DNA of 64,000 nt from JBPEWY01 sp965224095 (GTDB lineage: Bacteria; Bacteroidota; Bacteroidia; Flavobacteriales; Flavobacteriaceae): assembly GCA_965224095.1 (NCBI GenBank), contig OZ245039.1, forward strand, positions 1,054,001 through 1,118,000. Reading direction: 5' to 3'. Shown one piece after another: positions 38,037-45,952 of the stretch (positions are counted from its first letter, which is position 1; every line of letters starts with the position of its first letter). The notes beneath the pieces are model-generated. The model worked only from the letters and a program-made list of their open reading frames with translations, was not told where the DNA came from and made no database searches. The translations under genes and the position numbers were made by a program.

Positions 38037-39105
38037 TTTTTAAGAGATAGTAAGCCAGTATTCCAAAGGTAATATTAGGAATCATAACAGCCAATAAAGG
38101 TGAAAAGCCTGACTGTTCGGCCATGGTCCCGAAAATTTTATCGAAAAAGACAAATACAAAGGCCACAACGATTCCAAATGCCAGATTAACCCCCATTCCT
38201 CCCCGTCGCTTCATCGAGGAGACGGCTACTGCAATAACCGTAAGAATCAAAGCGGATACCGGTGCACTCCAGCGTTTGTATTTTACCAGCAAATACCTGT
38301 TAATATTGGCGGAGCCTTTTTTTCTTTCCTTATCGATAAACGCATTCAGTTCGAAAAGGTTTTTAGTTTCAGCCACGTAATTAACCGGTGTTAGATCGTC
38401 CAGGTTGAAATTAAAAATAGTGTCCAGTGATCTCTGTGTTAAAATTATATCTTCTCTTTCCCCGATAATTCTTTTGGTATAATTTGTTAAGCGGTATGTA
38501 CTGTCTTTATCCACCCAGCGTATGGATCTTGCCGTTATTTTCGATTTCAATTCGTTCTTTTCATCGAAGTGTTCATACGTAAAATAATCTCCTTGTTTCC
38601 TGGAAGGTTCAAAACTCTTCACATATATAAAATCGTTATCGTTAATCTGATTAAACAAATTGGTGGTTTCCCTGTCTTTTTTCCCTCGTTTCAGGTATTT
38701 GAAACGAAATTCATTAAATCCCCCACTGGCAGGAGGAACGATAAACATTCCCATGATAAAAACAAAAACCGCAATAATAGAACCTCCAATAAGGTAGGGT
38801 CTCATAAATCTGGAGAACGATATTCCCGAGCTTAAAATAGCAATGATCTCTGTGTTATTGGCCAACTTCGATGTAAACCATATTACCGAAAGGAAAATAA
38901 AAATAGGAAATAGGAGGTTGGCAAAATGTATGGTAAAATCCAAATAATAAAGAGCTATTTCCTTAAAGGGCACTTCCCTTTCAATCATCTTTCCCACTTT
39001 CTCCGATACATCCACCATAATCCCGATAGGAATAAACAACAGTATCATCACAAAAAAAGTGCTGAGATACTTTTTCAGTATGTAGCGATCAATAATCTTT
39101 AACAT
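38023..39105 (-). CDS. LptF/LptG-type permease
   Basis: A 360-residue YjgP/YjgQ-family membrane protein with two N-terminal helices (about 12-34, 55-78), a third at about 100-122, a large periplasmic beta-jellyroll (about 125-270) and three C-terminal helices (about 275-355). The opening MLKIIDRYILKKYLSTFF is characteristic. LptF and LptG form the membrane part of the ABC transporter that extracts lipopolysaccharide for outer-membrane assembly. Which of the two it is cannot be said. It overlaps tgt by 1 base. Confidence 0.9.
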   Translation of the reverse strand: MLKIIDRYILKKYLSTFFVMILLFIPIGIMVDVSEKVGKMIEREVPFKEIALYYLDFTIHFANLLFPIFIFLSVIWFTSKLANNTEIIAILSSGISFSRFMRPYLIGGSIIAVFVFIMGMFIVPPASGGFNEFRFKYLKRGKKDRETTNLFNQINDNDFIYVKSFEPSRKQGDYFTYEHFDEKNELKSKITARSIRWVDKDSTYRLTNYTKRIIGEREDIILTQRSLDTIFNFNLDDLTPVNYVAETKNLFELNAFIDKERKKGSANINRYLLVKYKRWSAPVSALILTVIAVAVSSMKRRGGMGVNLAFGIVVAFVFVFFDKIFGTMAEQSGFSPLLAVMIPNITFGILAYYLLKNARR

Positions 39106-40235
39106 TACAATCGTTTATCCATTTGTTTAACCATGGTTTCTTTCCACTCCCTAAAATCACCAGCTAAGATATGTTTTCTAGCTTCTCTAACCAACCACAG
39201 GTAGAACCCGAGATTGTGAATCGAGGCTATTTGCTTCCCGAGAAACTCGTTGGCTGCAAATAAATGGCGAAGATATGCTTTCGAGTACTGGGTGTCTACA
39301 AAGGTGATTCCCATTTCATCGAGGGGCGAAAAATCATCTTCCCATTTTTTATTTTTGATATTAATGGTTCCGTGTGCTGTGAATAACATTCCGTTTCTCG
39401 CATTTCGGGTAGGCATAACACAATCGAACATATCAATTCCCAGGGCAATATTCTCCAGGATATTGATTGGTGTTCCCACTCCCATTAAATATCTGGGTTT
39501 ATCTTCCGGGAGCACCTTACAAACCACCTCGGTCATCGCGTACATTTCTTCGGCGGGTTCTCCCACTGAAAGGCCTCCGATAGCATTTCCGAATGCTTCA
39601 GTACCAGCAATGTATTCTGCCGATTGTATTCTCAAATCTTTATACACAGATCCCTGCACAATGGGAAACAGGGTCTGATTATAACCGTATTTGGGTGGAA
39701 TTTTATGTAAATGGGCAACGCATCTGTCCAGCCATCGATGTGTCATATGCATAGATCTCCTGGCATACTGATAATCGCACGGATAAGGAGTACATTCGTC
39801 GAACGCCATAATGATATCGGCTCCTATGCTACGTTGTATCTCCATTACATTTTCAGGAGTGAACACATGGTAGGAGCCATCAATGTGCGATTTAAACTTA
39901 ACGCCCTCCTCTTTGATTTTTCGGTTTGCCGATAGCGAATATACCTGATACCCTCCGCTATCGGTAAGTATATTTCTATCCCATCCCATAAATTTATGAA
40001 GGCCTCCCGCCTGTTCCAGGATATGTGTTTTAGGGCGGAGATATAAATGATATGTATTTCCCAAAATAATATCGGGATTAATATCTTCCTTTAACTCTCT
40101 CTGGTGCACACCTTTTACCGAAGCTACGGTACCCACTGGCATGAAGATAGGAGTTTCAATAGTCCCGTGATCTGTGGTAATAATTCCAGCACGAGCCTTG
40201 CTTTGCGTATCGTTTTGAAGTAATTTAAATTTCAT
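39105..40235 (-). CDS. tgt: tRNA-guanine transglycosylase (queuine synthesis)
   Basis: A 376-residue TIM-barrel enzyme that swaps guanine-34 of GUN-anticodon tRNAs for preQ1. Motifs present: TPIFMPVGTVASVKGV, ILTDSGGYQVYSL (catalytic Asp), GGLSVGEP and FDCVMPTRNARNG (second catalytic Asp). The usual zinc site CxCxxC before YSRAYL is missing: the equivalent stretch after PLDE reads MGITFVDTQYSKAYL, while the downstream His in ASIHNL is kept. First gene of the tgt / LptF-LptG-type / EamA operon. Confidence 0.95.
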   Translation of the reverse strand: MKFKLLQNDTQSKARAGIITTDHGTIETPIFMPVGTVASVKGVHQRELKEDINPDIILGNTYHLYLRPKTHILEQAGGLHKFMGWDRNILTDSGGYQVYSLSANRKIKEEGVKFKSHIDGSYHVFTPENVMEIQRSIGADIIMAFDECTPYPCDYQYARRSMHMTHRWLDRCVAHLHKIPPKYGYNQTLFPIVQGSVYKDLRIQSAEYIAGTEAFGNAIGGLSVGEPAEEMYAMTEVVCKVLPEDKPRYLMGVGTPINILENIALGIDMFDCVMPTRNARNGMLFTAHGTINIKNKKWEDDFSPLDEMGITFVDTQYSKAYLRHLFAANEFLGKQIASIHNLGFYLWLVREARKHILAGDFREWKETMVKQMDKRL

Positions 40236-40253
40236 TTACTCTTTCCTGGTCGG

Positions 40254-40261
40254 CAAAGATA
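40254..40261 (-). promoter_or_regulatory. -7 box of the tgt operon
   Basis: TATCTTTG on the minus strand, 18 nt before the tgt ATG. A TTG exists at 40280-40278 but only 16 bp away, so the -33 match is doubtful. Confidence 0.45.
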
Positions 40262-40349
40262 ATTAACTGAAACTCATCAACCACTTAATTAAAAATTAAA
40301 ATTGTTTATTACTTCTTGGTTTTCGTTAAAAACTGTTGCTTTTACATTT

Positions 40350-40379
40350 TTGCTTACCATATAGAATAACTTACATTTG
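40350..40379 (+). promoter_or_regulatory. Transketolase operon promoter
   Basis: TTG (40350-40352), 19 bp, TACATTTG (40372-40379). The proposed ATG follows 24 nt later. Confidence 0.72.
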
Positions 40380-40403
40380 CTGCTAATTAAATTAAAAATT
40401 ACT

Positions 40404-41249
40404 ATGCCAACATCACAACACATGGAGGATCTTGTTGTGCAGGTTCGCAGAGACATTCTGCGAATGGTTCACAAGGTTAATTCAGGACATCCCGGTGGTT
40501 CTTTAGGTTGCACCGAATTTTTTGTAGCGCTATACAATGAACTCATGGAACTGCGTGAAGGGTTTGATATGGACGGAAAAGAAGAGGATGTTTTTTTCTT
40601 GTCTAACGGTCATATCTCTCCTGTTTATTACAGTGTGCTAGCAAGGAGAGGATATTTTCCCATTGATGAATTGAACACGTTCAGATTAATAAATTCCCGA
40701 TTACAGGGGCACCCTACTACACATGAAGGGCTTCCGGGCATACGGATCGCATCCGGGTCGTTAGGGCAGGGTATGTCTGTTGCTATTGGGGCTGCACTGG
40801 CTAAGAAACTTAACGGCGATTCGCATCTGGTATACAGTTTACACGGCGATGGAGAATTACAGGAAGGGCAAATATGGGAAGCTGCCATGTTTGCCGCCGG
40901 AAAAAAAGTGGACAACCTGATTTCTACCATTGATTTTAACGGGCAACAGATTGACGGAGCTACAAACGACGTATTGCCACTGGGAGATCTCGAAGCTAAA
41001 TTTAAGGCCTTTGGATGGGACGTAATGCATATTGAACAGGGTAACAACCTGGAGGCAGTAATTTCAGGAATGCGGGAGGCCAAATCAAGAACCGGTAGAG
41101 GTAAACCGGTATGTGTGTTACTTCATACAGTCATGGGAAATGGGGTAGATTTTATGATGCATACCCATGCATGGCACGGCAAAGCGCCGAACGATGAACA
41201 ATTGGAAATAGGATTGACTCAAAACCCTGAAACATTAGGTGATTACTAA
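40404..41249 (+). CDS. Transketolase, N-terminal subunit
   Basis: A 281-residue protein equal to the thiamine-diphosphate-binding half of transketolase. It has HPGGSLGCTEFFVALYNE, the Mg/TPP motif GDGELQEGQIWEAAMFAAG... with Asn in DFNGQQIDGA, and HTVMGNGVDFMM at the end. Transketolase moves two-carbon units in the pentose-phosphate pathway. The start is ATG at 40404; a longer frame from TTG 40377 begins within the -7 box. It is encoded 13 nt before the C-terminal partner, so the enzyme is split into two chains. Confidence 0.93.
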   Translation: MPTSQHMEDLVVQVRRDILRMVHKVNSGHPGGSLGCTEFFVALYNELMELREGFDMDGKEEDVFFLSNGHISPVYYSVLARRGYFPIDELNTFRLINSRLQGHPTTHEGLPGIRIASGSLGQGMSVAIGAALAKKLNGDSHLVYSLHGDGELQEGQIWEAAMFAAGKKVDNLISTIDFNGQQIDGATNDVLPLGDLEAKFKAFGWDVMHIEQGNNLEAVISGMREAKSRTGRGKPVCVLLHTVMGNGVDFMMHTHAWHGKAPNDEQLEIGLTQNPETLGDY

Positions 41250-41262
41250 AAGGCATTAATTT

Positions 41263-42216
41263 ATGAAGACTTATACAAATACAGGAAATAAAGATACCCG
41301 TAGCGGTTTTGGTGCGGGATTAGCCGAATTGGGCAGAACCAATCCGGATGTAGTGGCATTATGTGCCGATTTAATAGGTTCGCTTAAAATGAATGAATTT
41401 ATTGATGAAAATCCGGAACGCTTCTTTCAGGTTGGAATTGCGGAGGCCAATATGATGGGGATTGCAGCCGGACTCACCATCGGAGGTAAAATTCCTTTTA
41501 CGGGAACATTTGCCAATTTTTCTACGGGAAGGGTATACGACCAAATCAGACAATCTATTGCGTACTCCGGGAAAAATGTGAAAATCTGTGCTTCGCATGC
41601 CGGTCTCACTTTGGGTGAGGATGGTGCCACACATCAAATTCTGGAAGATATCGGGCTTATGAAAATGCTTCCCGGAATGGTAGTGATCAATCCTTGTGAT
41701 TTTAACCAAACCAAAGCAGCCACCATTGCCATTGCACAGTATAAAGGTCCCGTATATTTGCGTTTTGGAAGGCCCAAAGTACCTAATTTCACACCGGACG
41801 ATCAAGCTTTCCAAATAGGGAAAGCTATAAAATTAACGGAAGGTACCGATGTTACCATTGCCGCTACCGGACACCTTGTTTGGGAGTCATTACAGGCAGC
41901 AGAAGCATTGGAGAGAGCGGGTATTTCGGCCGAGGTGATTAATATACACACCATTAAGCCGCTGGATGAAGAGGCCATTTTAAAATCGGTTGCTAAAACC
42001 GGATGCCTGGTGTCGGCAGAAGAGCATAACTATCTGGGAGGACTCGGTGAAAGTATTTCGCGGGTACTGGTTAAAAATCATCCTGTTCCGCAAGAGTTTG
42101 TGGCAACACAAGACACCTTTGGAGAAAGCGGAACCCCGGCCCAGCTCATGGAAAAATACAAGATAGACAATAACGCAGTTCAAAAAGCCGTTCATAAAGT
42201 ATTAGGGAGAAAATAA
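41263..42216 (+). CDS. Transketolase, C-terminal subunit
   Basis: A 317-residue partner holding the pyrimidine-binding domain (about 10-175, with the catalytic Glu region VGIAEANMMGIAAGLT) and the C-terminal Transketolase_C domain (about 190-310, GTDVTIAATGHLVWESLQAAEAL). It completes the active site of the N-terminal subunit, as in split transketolases of archaea and many Bacteroidetes. The proteins match the split form rather than 1-deoxyxylulose-5-phosphate synthase, which is one longer chain. Confidence 0.93.
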   Translation: MKTYTNTGNKDTRSGFGAGLAELGRTNPDVVALCADLIGSLKMNEFIDENPERFFQVGIAEANMMGIAAGLTIGGKIPFTGTFANFSTGRVYDQIRQSIAYSGKNVKICASHAGLTLGEDGATHQILEDIGLMKMLPGMVVINPCDFNQTKAATIAIAQYKGPVYLRFGRPKVPNFTPDDQAFQIGKAIKLTEGTDVTIAATGHLVWESLQAAEALERAGISAEVINIHTIKPLDEEAILKSVAKTGCLVSAEEHNYLGGLGESISRVLVKNHPVPQEFVATQDTFGESGTPAQLMEKYKIDNNAVQKAVHKVLGRK

Positions 42217-42263
42217 GTGGTAAGGTTTTTGATACCCTACTACAAACTTAAACAAATACTATT

Positions 42264-42851
42264 ATGAAAAAGTCCTTTTTATTCTTAGCGGCAACGCTTT
42301 GCGCACTAACCATCCAAGCACAATCCGATTCCGGTTTTGGAATAAAAGGAGGTTTGAACTACAACGGTAATGGAAATTATTTTGAGTCTATCGAGGCGGC
42401 AGCCAAAGATCCGGATCGAAATCTGGGTTTTCATGTAGGACTCTACGGGAAATTTGGCAATAAGCTTTATTTCCGTCCCGAAGCCGTTTACACCAGCACG
42501 AAGAGCGATTACGACGGACAGGATTTTAAAATGCAGAAACTTGACATCCCGTTATTGGTTGGGTTAAAAGTACTGGGGCCCGTAAGCGTTTTTGGAGGAC
42601 CCTCTTTACAATATATCCTGGATAGTGAGTTTGAAAACATCTCTATTAATGATATAGAAAACGACTTCAGTGTAGGGTTAAATTTTGGCGCTGCGCTTAG
42701 TTTTGATGCTTTCGGAGTAGACTTACGCTACGAGCGCGGGTTTAATAATAACGAAGCCCGTTTTGTAAATAATAATTTTGGGCAGGATGCCGTAGCCAGA
42801 TTAGATACAAGACCCGAACAATTAATCCTGAGTTTATCTGTAAAATTTTAA
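42264..42851 (+). CDS. Outer-membrane beta-barrel protein (porin family)
   Basis: A 195-residue protein with a signal peptide (ending IQAQ, about residue 19), GFGIKGGLNYNG at the mature start, and alternating amphipathic strands (LGFHVGLYGKFGNKLYFRPEAVYT) ending in LILSLSVKF. This is the OMP_b-brl_2 pattern of small eight-stranded barrels. Role unknown; possibly a structural or small-solute channel. It follows the transketolase operon by 47 nt, with a terminator after it. Confidence 0.87.
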   Translation: MKKSFLFLAATLCALTIQAQSDSGFGIKGGLNYNGNGNYFESIEAAAKDPDRNLGFHVGLYGKFGNKLYFRPEAVYTSTKSDYDGQDFKMQKLDIPLLVGLKVLGPVSVFGGPSLQYILDSEFENISINDIENDFSVGLNFGAALSFDAFGVDLRYERGFNNNEARFVNNNFGQDAVARLDTRPEQLILSLSVKF

Positions 42852-42874
42852 AACGGAAGGATACCGTAGAACAT

Positions 42875-42905
42875 AAAAAAAGGCGCTTTTAAAGCGCCTT
42901 TTTTA
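42875..42905. terminator. Bidirectional terminator
   Basis: AAAAAAAGGCGCTTT and AAAGCGCCTTTTTT give a strong stem. It serves the barrel gene on one side and the FKBP lipoprotein gene on the other. Confidence 0.93.
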
Positions 42906-43838
42906 TTAGTTTTTATCCAGATAATCCGGAATACCATCTCCGTCAGTATCATCGGGAATACCATCCTGATTAACATCGTATTCATTGATTGTTAAAACCC
43001 TATCGCCATCATCATCGCTGTCTACAAGATTTGCAAGGTTATCGCCATCAGTATCGTCATCCAGCGGGTTTCCATTCATATTAATATCTTCATCCATCGA
43101 TAAAATCCCGTCATTATCATGATCTACTGCCTTGGTTTTAAGCAGGTCAACCGCAAAAATCAAAGGAGAATAAGAGGGTATGGTGGTAATTCCGTTACTG
43201 CTTTGGCTGGCATGAAAATAAGCCAGGCCCGAAGGCATGATGATCAATCCCACTCCGTATTTGTCAACCAACAAACTTCCGTCATTGTTTAAATCAAATA
43301 CAGCCGCTTCTTTTAAATAGCTTACCCCCTCTCTAAATCCGCGAGCTCCGTCCCGAATAAGATCCATACTCAATGGGGTGTGCCTGATATCAAAAACTCC
43401 GCCATCCAGCAAGCTGCCTTTATATCTAACCAAAACAGAGTCGGCCACTGTAGCCTGCGCTCCCTCCCCCTGTCTGGCAATCAGATAATACAGGTTATGG
43501 GGCACGTCTTTATCATCCTGATCTTTAATAATAATTTGTTTGGTAACCACCTGATCAAAAAGCGGTGTTTTATCAGCGTTATCGCCTGCGATCGTATCAA
43601 TGATTATTTGATAATCAAATTGATAATCAATTTCATCTTCCGCTTTTTGGAACTCTTCGTAATTGTAGAAATGAGTTTTTAAGAAAGAAACAATACTATC
43701 ATTATTTTCAACAGATACTTCGGTCATATCTCTTAACTCCGCGGGTTGACCCCCTCCGCCGCCGTCATCATCATTCGAGCAGCTAAAAATAAATATCCCT
43801 ATCAGTAATACAATTCCTAATATATTTTTATTCATCAT
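42906..43838 (-). CDS. FKBP-type peptidyl-prolyl isomerase lipoprotein with calcium-binding tail
   Basis: A 310-residue lipoprotein: hydrophobic signal then FSC (about residue 20) followed by SNDDDGGGGG. An FKBP domain (about 120-235) shows VLVRYKGSLLDGGVFD and YGVGLIIMPSGLAYF, typical of the active site. From about 240 the chain changes to repeated Asp-rich loops (DHDNDGILSMDEDIN, DVNQDGIPDDTDGDGIPD), as in thrombospondin type-3 or EF-like calcium repeats. FKBP proteins catalyse proline isomerisation of exported proteins. The start is ATG at 43838 (or the next, 43835), because the upstream frame lacks a signal peptide. It resembles GldI-type proteins but has the extra tail. Confidence 0.85.
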   Translation of the reverse strand: MMNKNILGIVLLIGIFIFSCSNDDDGGGGGQPAELRDMTEVSVENNDSIVSFLKTHFYNYEEFQKAEDEIDYQFDYQIIIDTIAGDNADKTPLFDQVVTKQIIIKDQDDKDVPHNLYYLIARQGEGAQATVADSVLVRYKGSLLDGGVFDIRHTPLSMDLIRDGARGFREGVSYLKEAAVFDLNNDGSLLVDKYGVGLIIMPSGLAYFHASQSSNGITTIPSYSPLIFAVDLLKTKAVDHDNDGILSMDEDINMNGNPLDDDTDGDNLANLVDSDDDGDRVLTINEYDVNQDGIPDDTDGDGIPDYLDKN

Positions 43839-43873
43839 TGTTTTATTAAAGTGCGCAAGATACAATTTTATCC

Positions 43874-43881
43874 TATTTTTG
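43874..43881 (+). promoter_or_regulatory. -7 box of S4-domain gene
   Basis: TATTTTTG, 30 nt before the ATG at 43912. Confidence 0.5.
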
Positions 43882-43911
43882 TACGAGGCTTTAACATAGT
43901 TTTTGAGTATC

Positions 43912-44286
43912 ATGCGAATAGATAAATACCTTTGGTGTACGCGTTATTTTAAAACCAGGAATATTGCGACAGAAGCTTGTAAAAAGGGGCATGTAAGAAT
44001 AAACGATACCGTAGCCAAACCATCGAGAGAAATATTCCCTTCCGATCAGGTAATGGTTCGAAAAAATCAAATTAACTATAGATTACTGATTCTCGACGTT
44101 CCGAAAAACAGGGTTGGAGCAAAATTCGTAGACCTTTACAGAAAAGATATGACACCCCCCGAAGCATTTGAGAATACAGAGTTTCTCAAATACGCTAAAG
44201 ATCATTACCGGAAAAAAGGAACCGGAAGACCTACCAAAAAAGACCGAAGAGATATCGATGGCTTTATAGAAGATACTGATATTTAA
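43912..44286 (+). CDS. RNA-binding S4 domain protein (Hsp15-like)
   Basis: A 124-residue protein with an S4 domain (about 1-60: MRIDKYLWCTRYFKTRNIATEACKKGHVRIN). It ends in a basic, lysine-rich tail (HYRKKGTGRPTKKDRR). This organisation matches Hsp15, which binds free 50S subunits carrying nascent chains, to recycle them after stress. The ATG at 43912 is preferred over one 9 bases earlier because it starts the S4 fold directly. Single gene with its own -7 box. Confidence 0.88.
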   Translation: MRIDKYLWCTRYFKTRNIATEACKKGHVRINDTVAKPSREIFPSDQVMVRKNQINYRLLILDVPKNRVGAKFVDLYRKDMTPPEAFENTEFLKYAKDHYRKKGTGRPTKKDRRDIDGFIEDTDI

Positions 44287-44324
44287 GGGAAAAATATATA
44301 TGCTTACAAGAACAAACTGTTTCC

Positions 44325-44332
44325 TATCTTTG
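44325..44332 (+). promoter_or_regulatory. -7 box of phosphoribosyltransferase gene
   Basis: TATCTTTG, 13 nt before the ATG at 44346. Confidence 0.5.
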
Positions 44333-44345
44333 AAAAAAATACAAA

Positions 44346-44852
44346 ATGACCCAAAGTTCAAATACCATTTTAACGCACCAGGAAATTCAGCATAAAATTA
44401 GGCGAATTGCCTATCAGATCTATGAAACCAATGTTAGTGAAAAGGTGGTGGTAATAGCGGGGATAACCGGTGGCGGACTTATTTTGGCAAAAAAAATCAA
44501 AGCGGTTTTAGACGAGGTATCTAACCTGGAAACTATTATTTGTGAAGTTAAAATTGATAAAAAGCAACCACTCGAAGTTCCTATAAGTACGTCGTTGCCT
44601 CCGGATGCCTATAAAAACAGATCGGTTGTTTTAGTAGACGATGTGCTCAATTCAGGTACTACGCTTATTTATGGGGTTAAACATTTTCTGGACGTCCCTC
44701 TTAAAAAGTTTAAAACCGCTGTACTGGTAAACAGAAATCATAAAAAATACCCGGTTAAAGCCGATTTTAAAGGGATTTCTCTTTCCACTTCACTCAAAGA
44801 ACACGTAGAGGTGATTCTGGATACCAAAACCAATGTTGTATTCTTAAAATAG
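44346..44852 (+). CDS. Phosphoribosyltransferase family protein (PyrR-like)
   Basis: A 168-residue type-I PRTase fold. The PRPP-binding motif VVLVDDVLNSGTTL lies near residue 98, and VVVIAGITGGGLILAKKI supplies the first loop. The shape and size are close to PyrR or hypoxanthine/uracil PRTases, but substrate residues are not diagnostic. If PyrR-like it may act on uracil or as an RNA-binding regulator; that is uncertain. Its end overlaps the convergent aroK by 9 bp. Confidence 0.87.
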   Translation: MTQSSNTILTHQEIQHKIRRIAYQIYETNVSEKVVVIAGITGGGLILAKKIKAVLDEVSNLETIICEVKIDKKQPLEVPISTSLPPDAYKNRSVVLVDDVLNSGTTLIYGVKHFLDVPLKKFKTAVLVNRNHKKYPVKADFKGISLSTSLKEHVEVILDTKTNVVFLK

Positions 44853-45359
44853 CTGAACAATAATATCGGAGACTATATTGTTAACCGATTTGTTATCGGT
44901 ATTTACAATCAGATGTGCTTTCTCGTAAAAAGTTCTGCGTTCAAAGAGGTGTTTTGCAATAAATTCATTTAAATCGGCATCTTTTATATTTTTAATAAGC
45001 GGACGATGCGTTTTTTCTTCTTTAAGTCTTGTAATAAGTGTTTTGATCGATGTTCTGAGATATACCGATAAACCCGGATGTTTTTTAATGTACTCCATAT
45101 TGTTCGCGTAACACGGAGTACCACCACCGGTAGCGAGTACGCATTTCTTTTCGCTCTCCAGGAGTTCCCTTAAATAATGTCCTTCAATATTCCTGAAATA
45201 GATCTCTCCCTTTTCTTTGAATATATCTGAAATAAGGGCTTCTTCCTTTTTCTCTATATAGTGGTCAAGGTCAAGGTATTTATAACCCAGTAAAGCTGCC
45301 AGCCTTTTCCCCACTACCGATTTTCCGGAGCCCATATAACCTATCAAAATTATATTCAC
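44844..45359 (-). CDS. aroK: Shikimate kinase
   Basis: A 171-residue P-loop kinase that phosphorylates shikimate at O-3 in aromatic amino-acid synthesis. Walker A is GYMGSGKSV (about 7-15), and the shikimate-binding D in YLDLDHYIE and LATGGGTPCY follow. The lid region holds the Arg in THRPLIKN. The length is normal. Single gene; no other aro genes nearby. Confidence 0.94.
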   Translation of the reverse strand: MNIILIGYMGSGKSVVGKRLAALLGYKYLDLDHYIEKKEEALISDIFKEKGEIYFRNIEGHYLRELLESEKKCVLATGGGTPCYANNMEYIKKHPGLSVYLRTSIKTLITRLKEEKTHRPLIKNIKDADLNEFIAKHLFERRTFYEKAHLIVNTDNKSVNNIVSDIIVQLF

Positions 45360-45434
45360 TTTTCACATTTTTATACAAATAAACCAATAATAAAACGGTT
45401 CGGGAAAAAAAACCAAATTAATACTTAAATCGTC

Positions 45435-45464
45435 TTGAAAAATAAATAATTGCACTTATATTTG
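45435..45464 (+). promoter_or_regulatory. tRNA-Lys promoter
   Basis: TTG (45435-45437), 19 bp, TATATTTG (45457-45464). It lies 29 nt before the first tRNA-Lys. Confidence 0.72.
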
Positions 45465-45493
45465 CACCCGCATTCAGGAAAACACTTTTTTTT

Positions 45494-45566
45494 GACCTGG
45501 TAGCTCAGTTGGTAGAGCATCTCCCTTTTAAGGAGAGGGTCCTGGGTTCGAGCCCCAGCCAGGTCA
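45494..45566 (+). tRNA. tRNA-Lys (TTT), copy 1
   Basis: A 73-nt cloverleaf: acceptor GACCTGG with CCAGGTC, anticodon loop CTTTTAA (anticodon TTT), T-arm with GGTTCGAGCCC. Identical in sequence to copy 2. Confidence 0.97.
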
Positions 45567-45593
45567 CTTTTTTAAGGTGTTTTTTATGCAGGC

Positions 45594-45666
45594 GACCTGG
45601 TAGCTCAGTTGGTAGAGCATCTCCCTTTTAAGGAGAGGGTCCTGGGTTCGAGCCCCAGCCAGGTCA
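45594..45666 (+). tRNA. tRNA-Lys (TTT), copy 2
   Basis: Base-for-base identical to copy 1 and exactly 100 bp downstream; probably a recent tandem duplication read from the same promoter. Confidence 0.97.
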
Positions 45667-45727
45667 CTCAAAGTTGAGCTTTCGCTTAACTTTTTTTGTT
45701 TAAAGTGAGCGTTTTCAGGAATCACTT

Positions 45728-45735
45728 TATATTTG
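45728..45735 (+). promoter_or_regulatory. -7 box of tRNA-Leu
   Basis: TATATTTG, 15 nt before the tRNA-Leu 5' end. The tRNA may have its own transcript as well as read-through. Confidence 0.5.
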
Positions 45736-45750
45736 CTACATAAACATGTA

Positions 45751-45834
45751 GCCCAGGTGCTGGAATTGGTAGACAGGCATGGTTGAGGGCCATGTGTCCA
45801 ATAGGGCGTATGGGTTCGACTCCCATCCTGGGCA
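45751..45834 (+). tRNA. tRNA-Leu (GAG)
   Basis: An 84-nt class II tRNA with acceptor GCCCAGG and CCTGGGC, anticodon stem CATGG and CCATG with loop TTGAGGG (anticodon GAG), a long variable arm (TGTCCAATAGGGCG) and T-arm GGTTCGACTCC. Confidence 0.96.
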
Positions 45835-45836
45835 CT

Positions 45837-45867
45837 AAAGTCCTTCTCTTTCCGAGGGGACTTTTTT
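45837..45867 (+). terminator. Terminator after tRNA-Leu
   Basis: AAAGTCC and GGACTTT pair around a 15-nt interval, followed by a T run. Confidence 0.75.
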
Positions 45868-45923
45868 ATTTGTAAAAACCTGAGGAAGTAGTAGCCGGAC
45901 TTTTTTTATTCTAAAAAAATCAG

Positions 45924-45937
45924 TATGTTTGTTTAAC
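45924..45937 (+). promoter_or_regulatory. Promoter and operator half-site of the MerR regulator
   Basis: TATGTTTG (45924-45931) is the -7 box, and GTTTAAC (45931-45937) overlaps its last base. The same heptamer occurs twice in the crtI promoter, so this is a candidate autoregulatory site. Confidence 0.45.
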
Positions 45938-45952
45938 ATTTCATTCGTAATA

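Noticed and set aside
41263..42216. 1-deoxyxylulose-5-phosphate synthase as the identity of the TPP enzyme
   Set aside because: Dxs is one chain of over 600 residues with a different domain order; the two-gene layout and motifs fit split transketolase.
45481..45834. The tRNA cluster as an integration site
   Set aside because: No integrase, attachment-site repeat or foreign-looking genes lie beside it; the neighbours are aroK and the carotenoid regulator.
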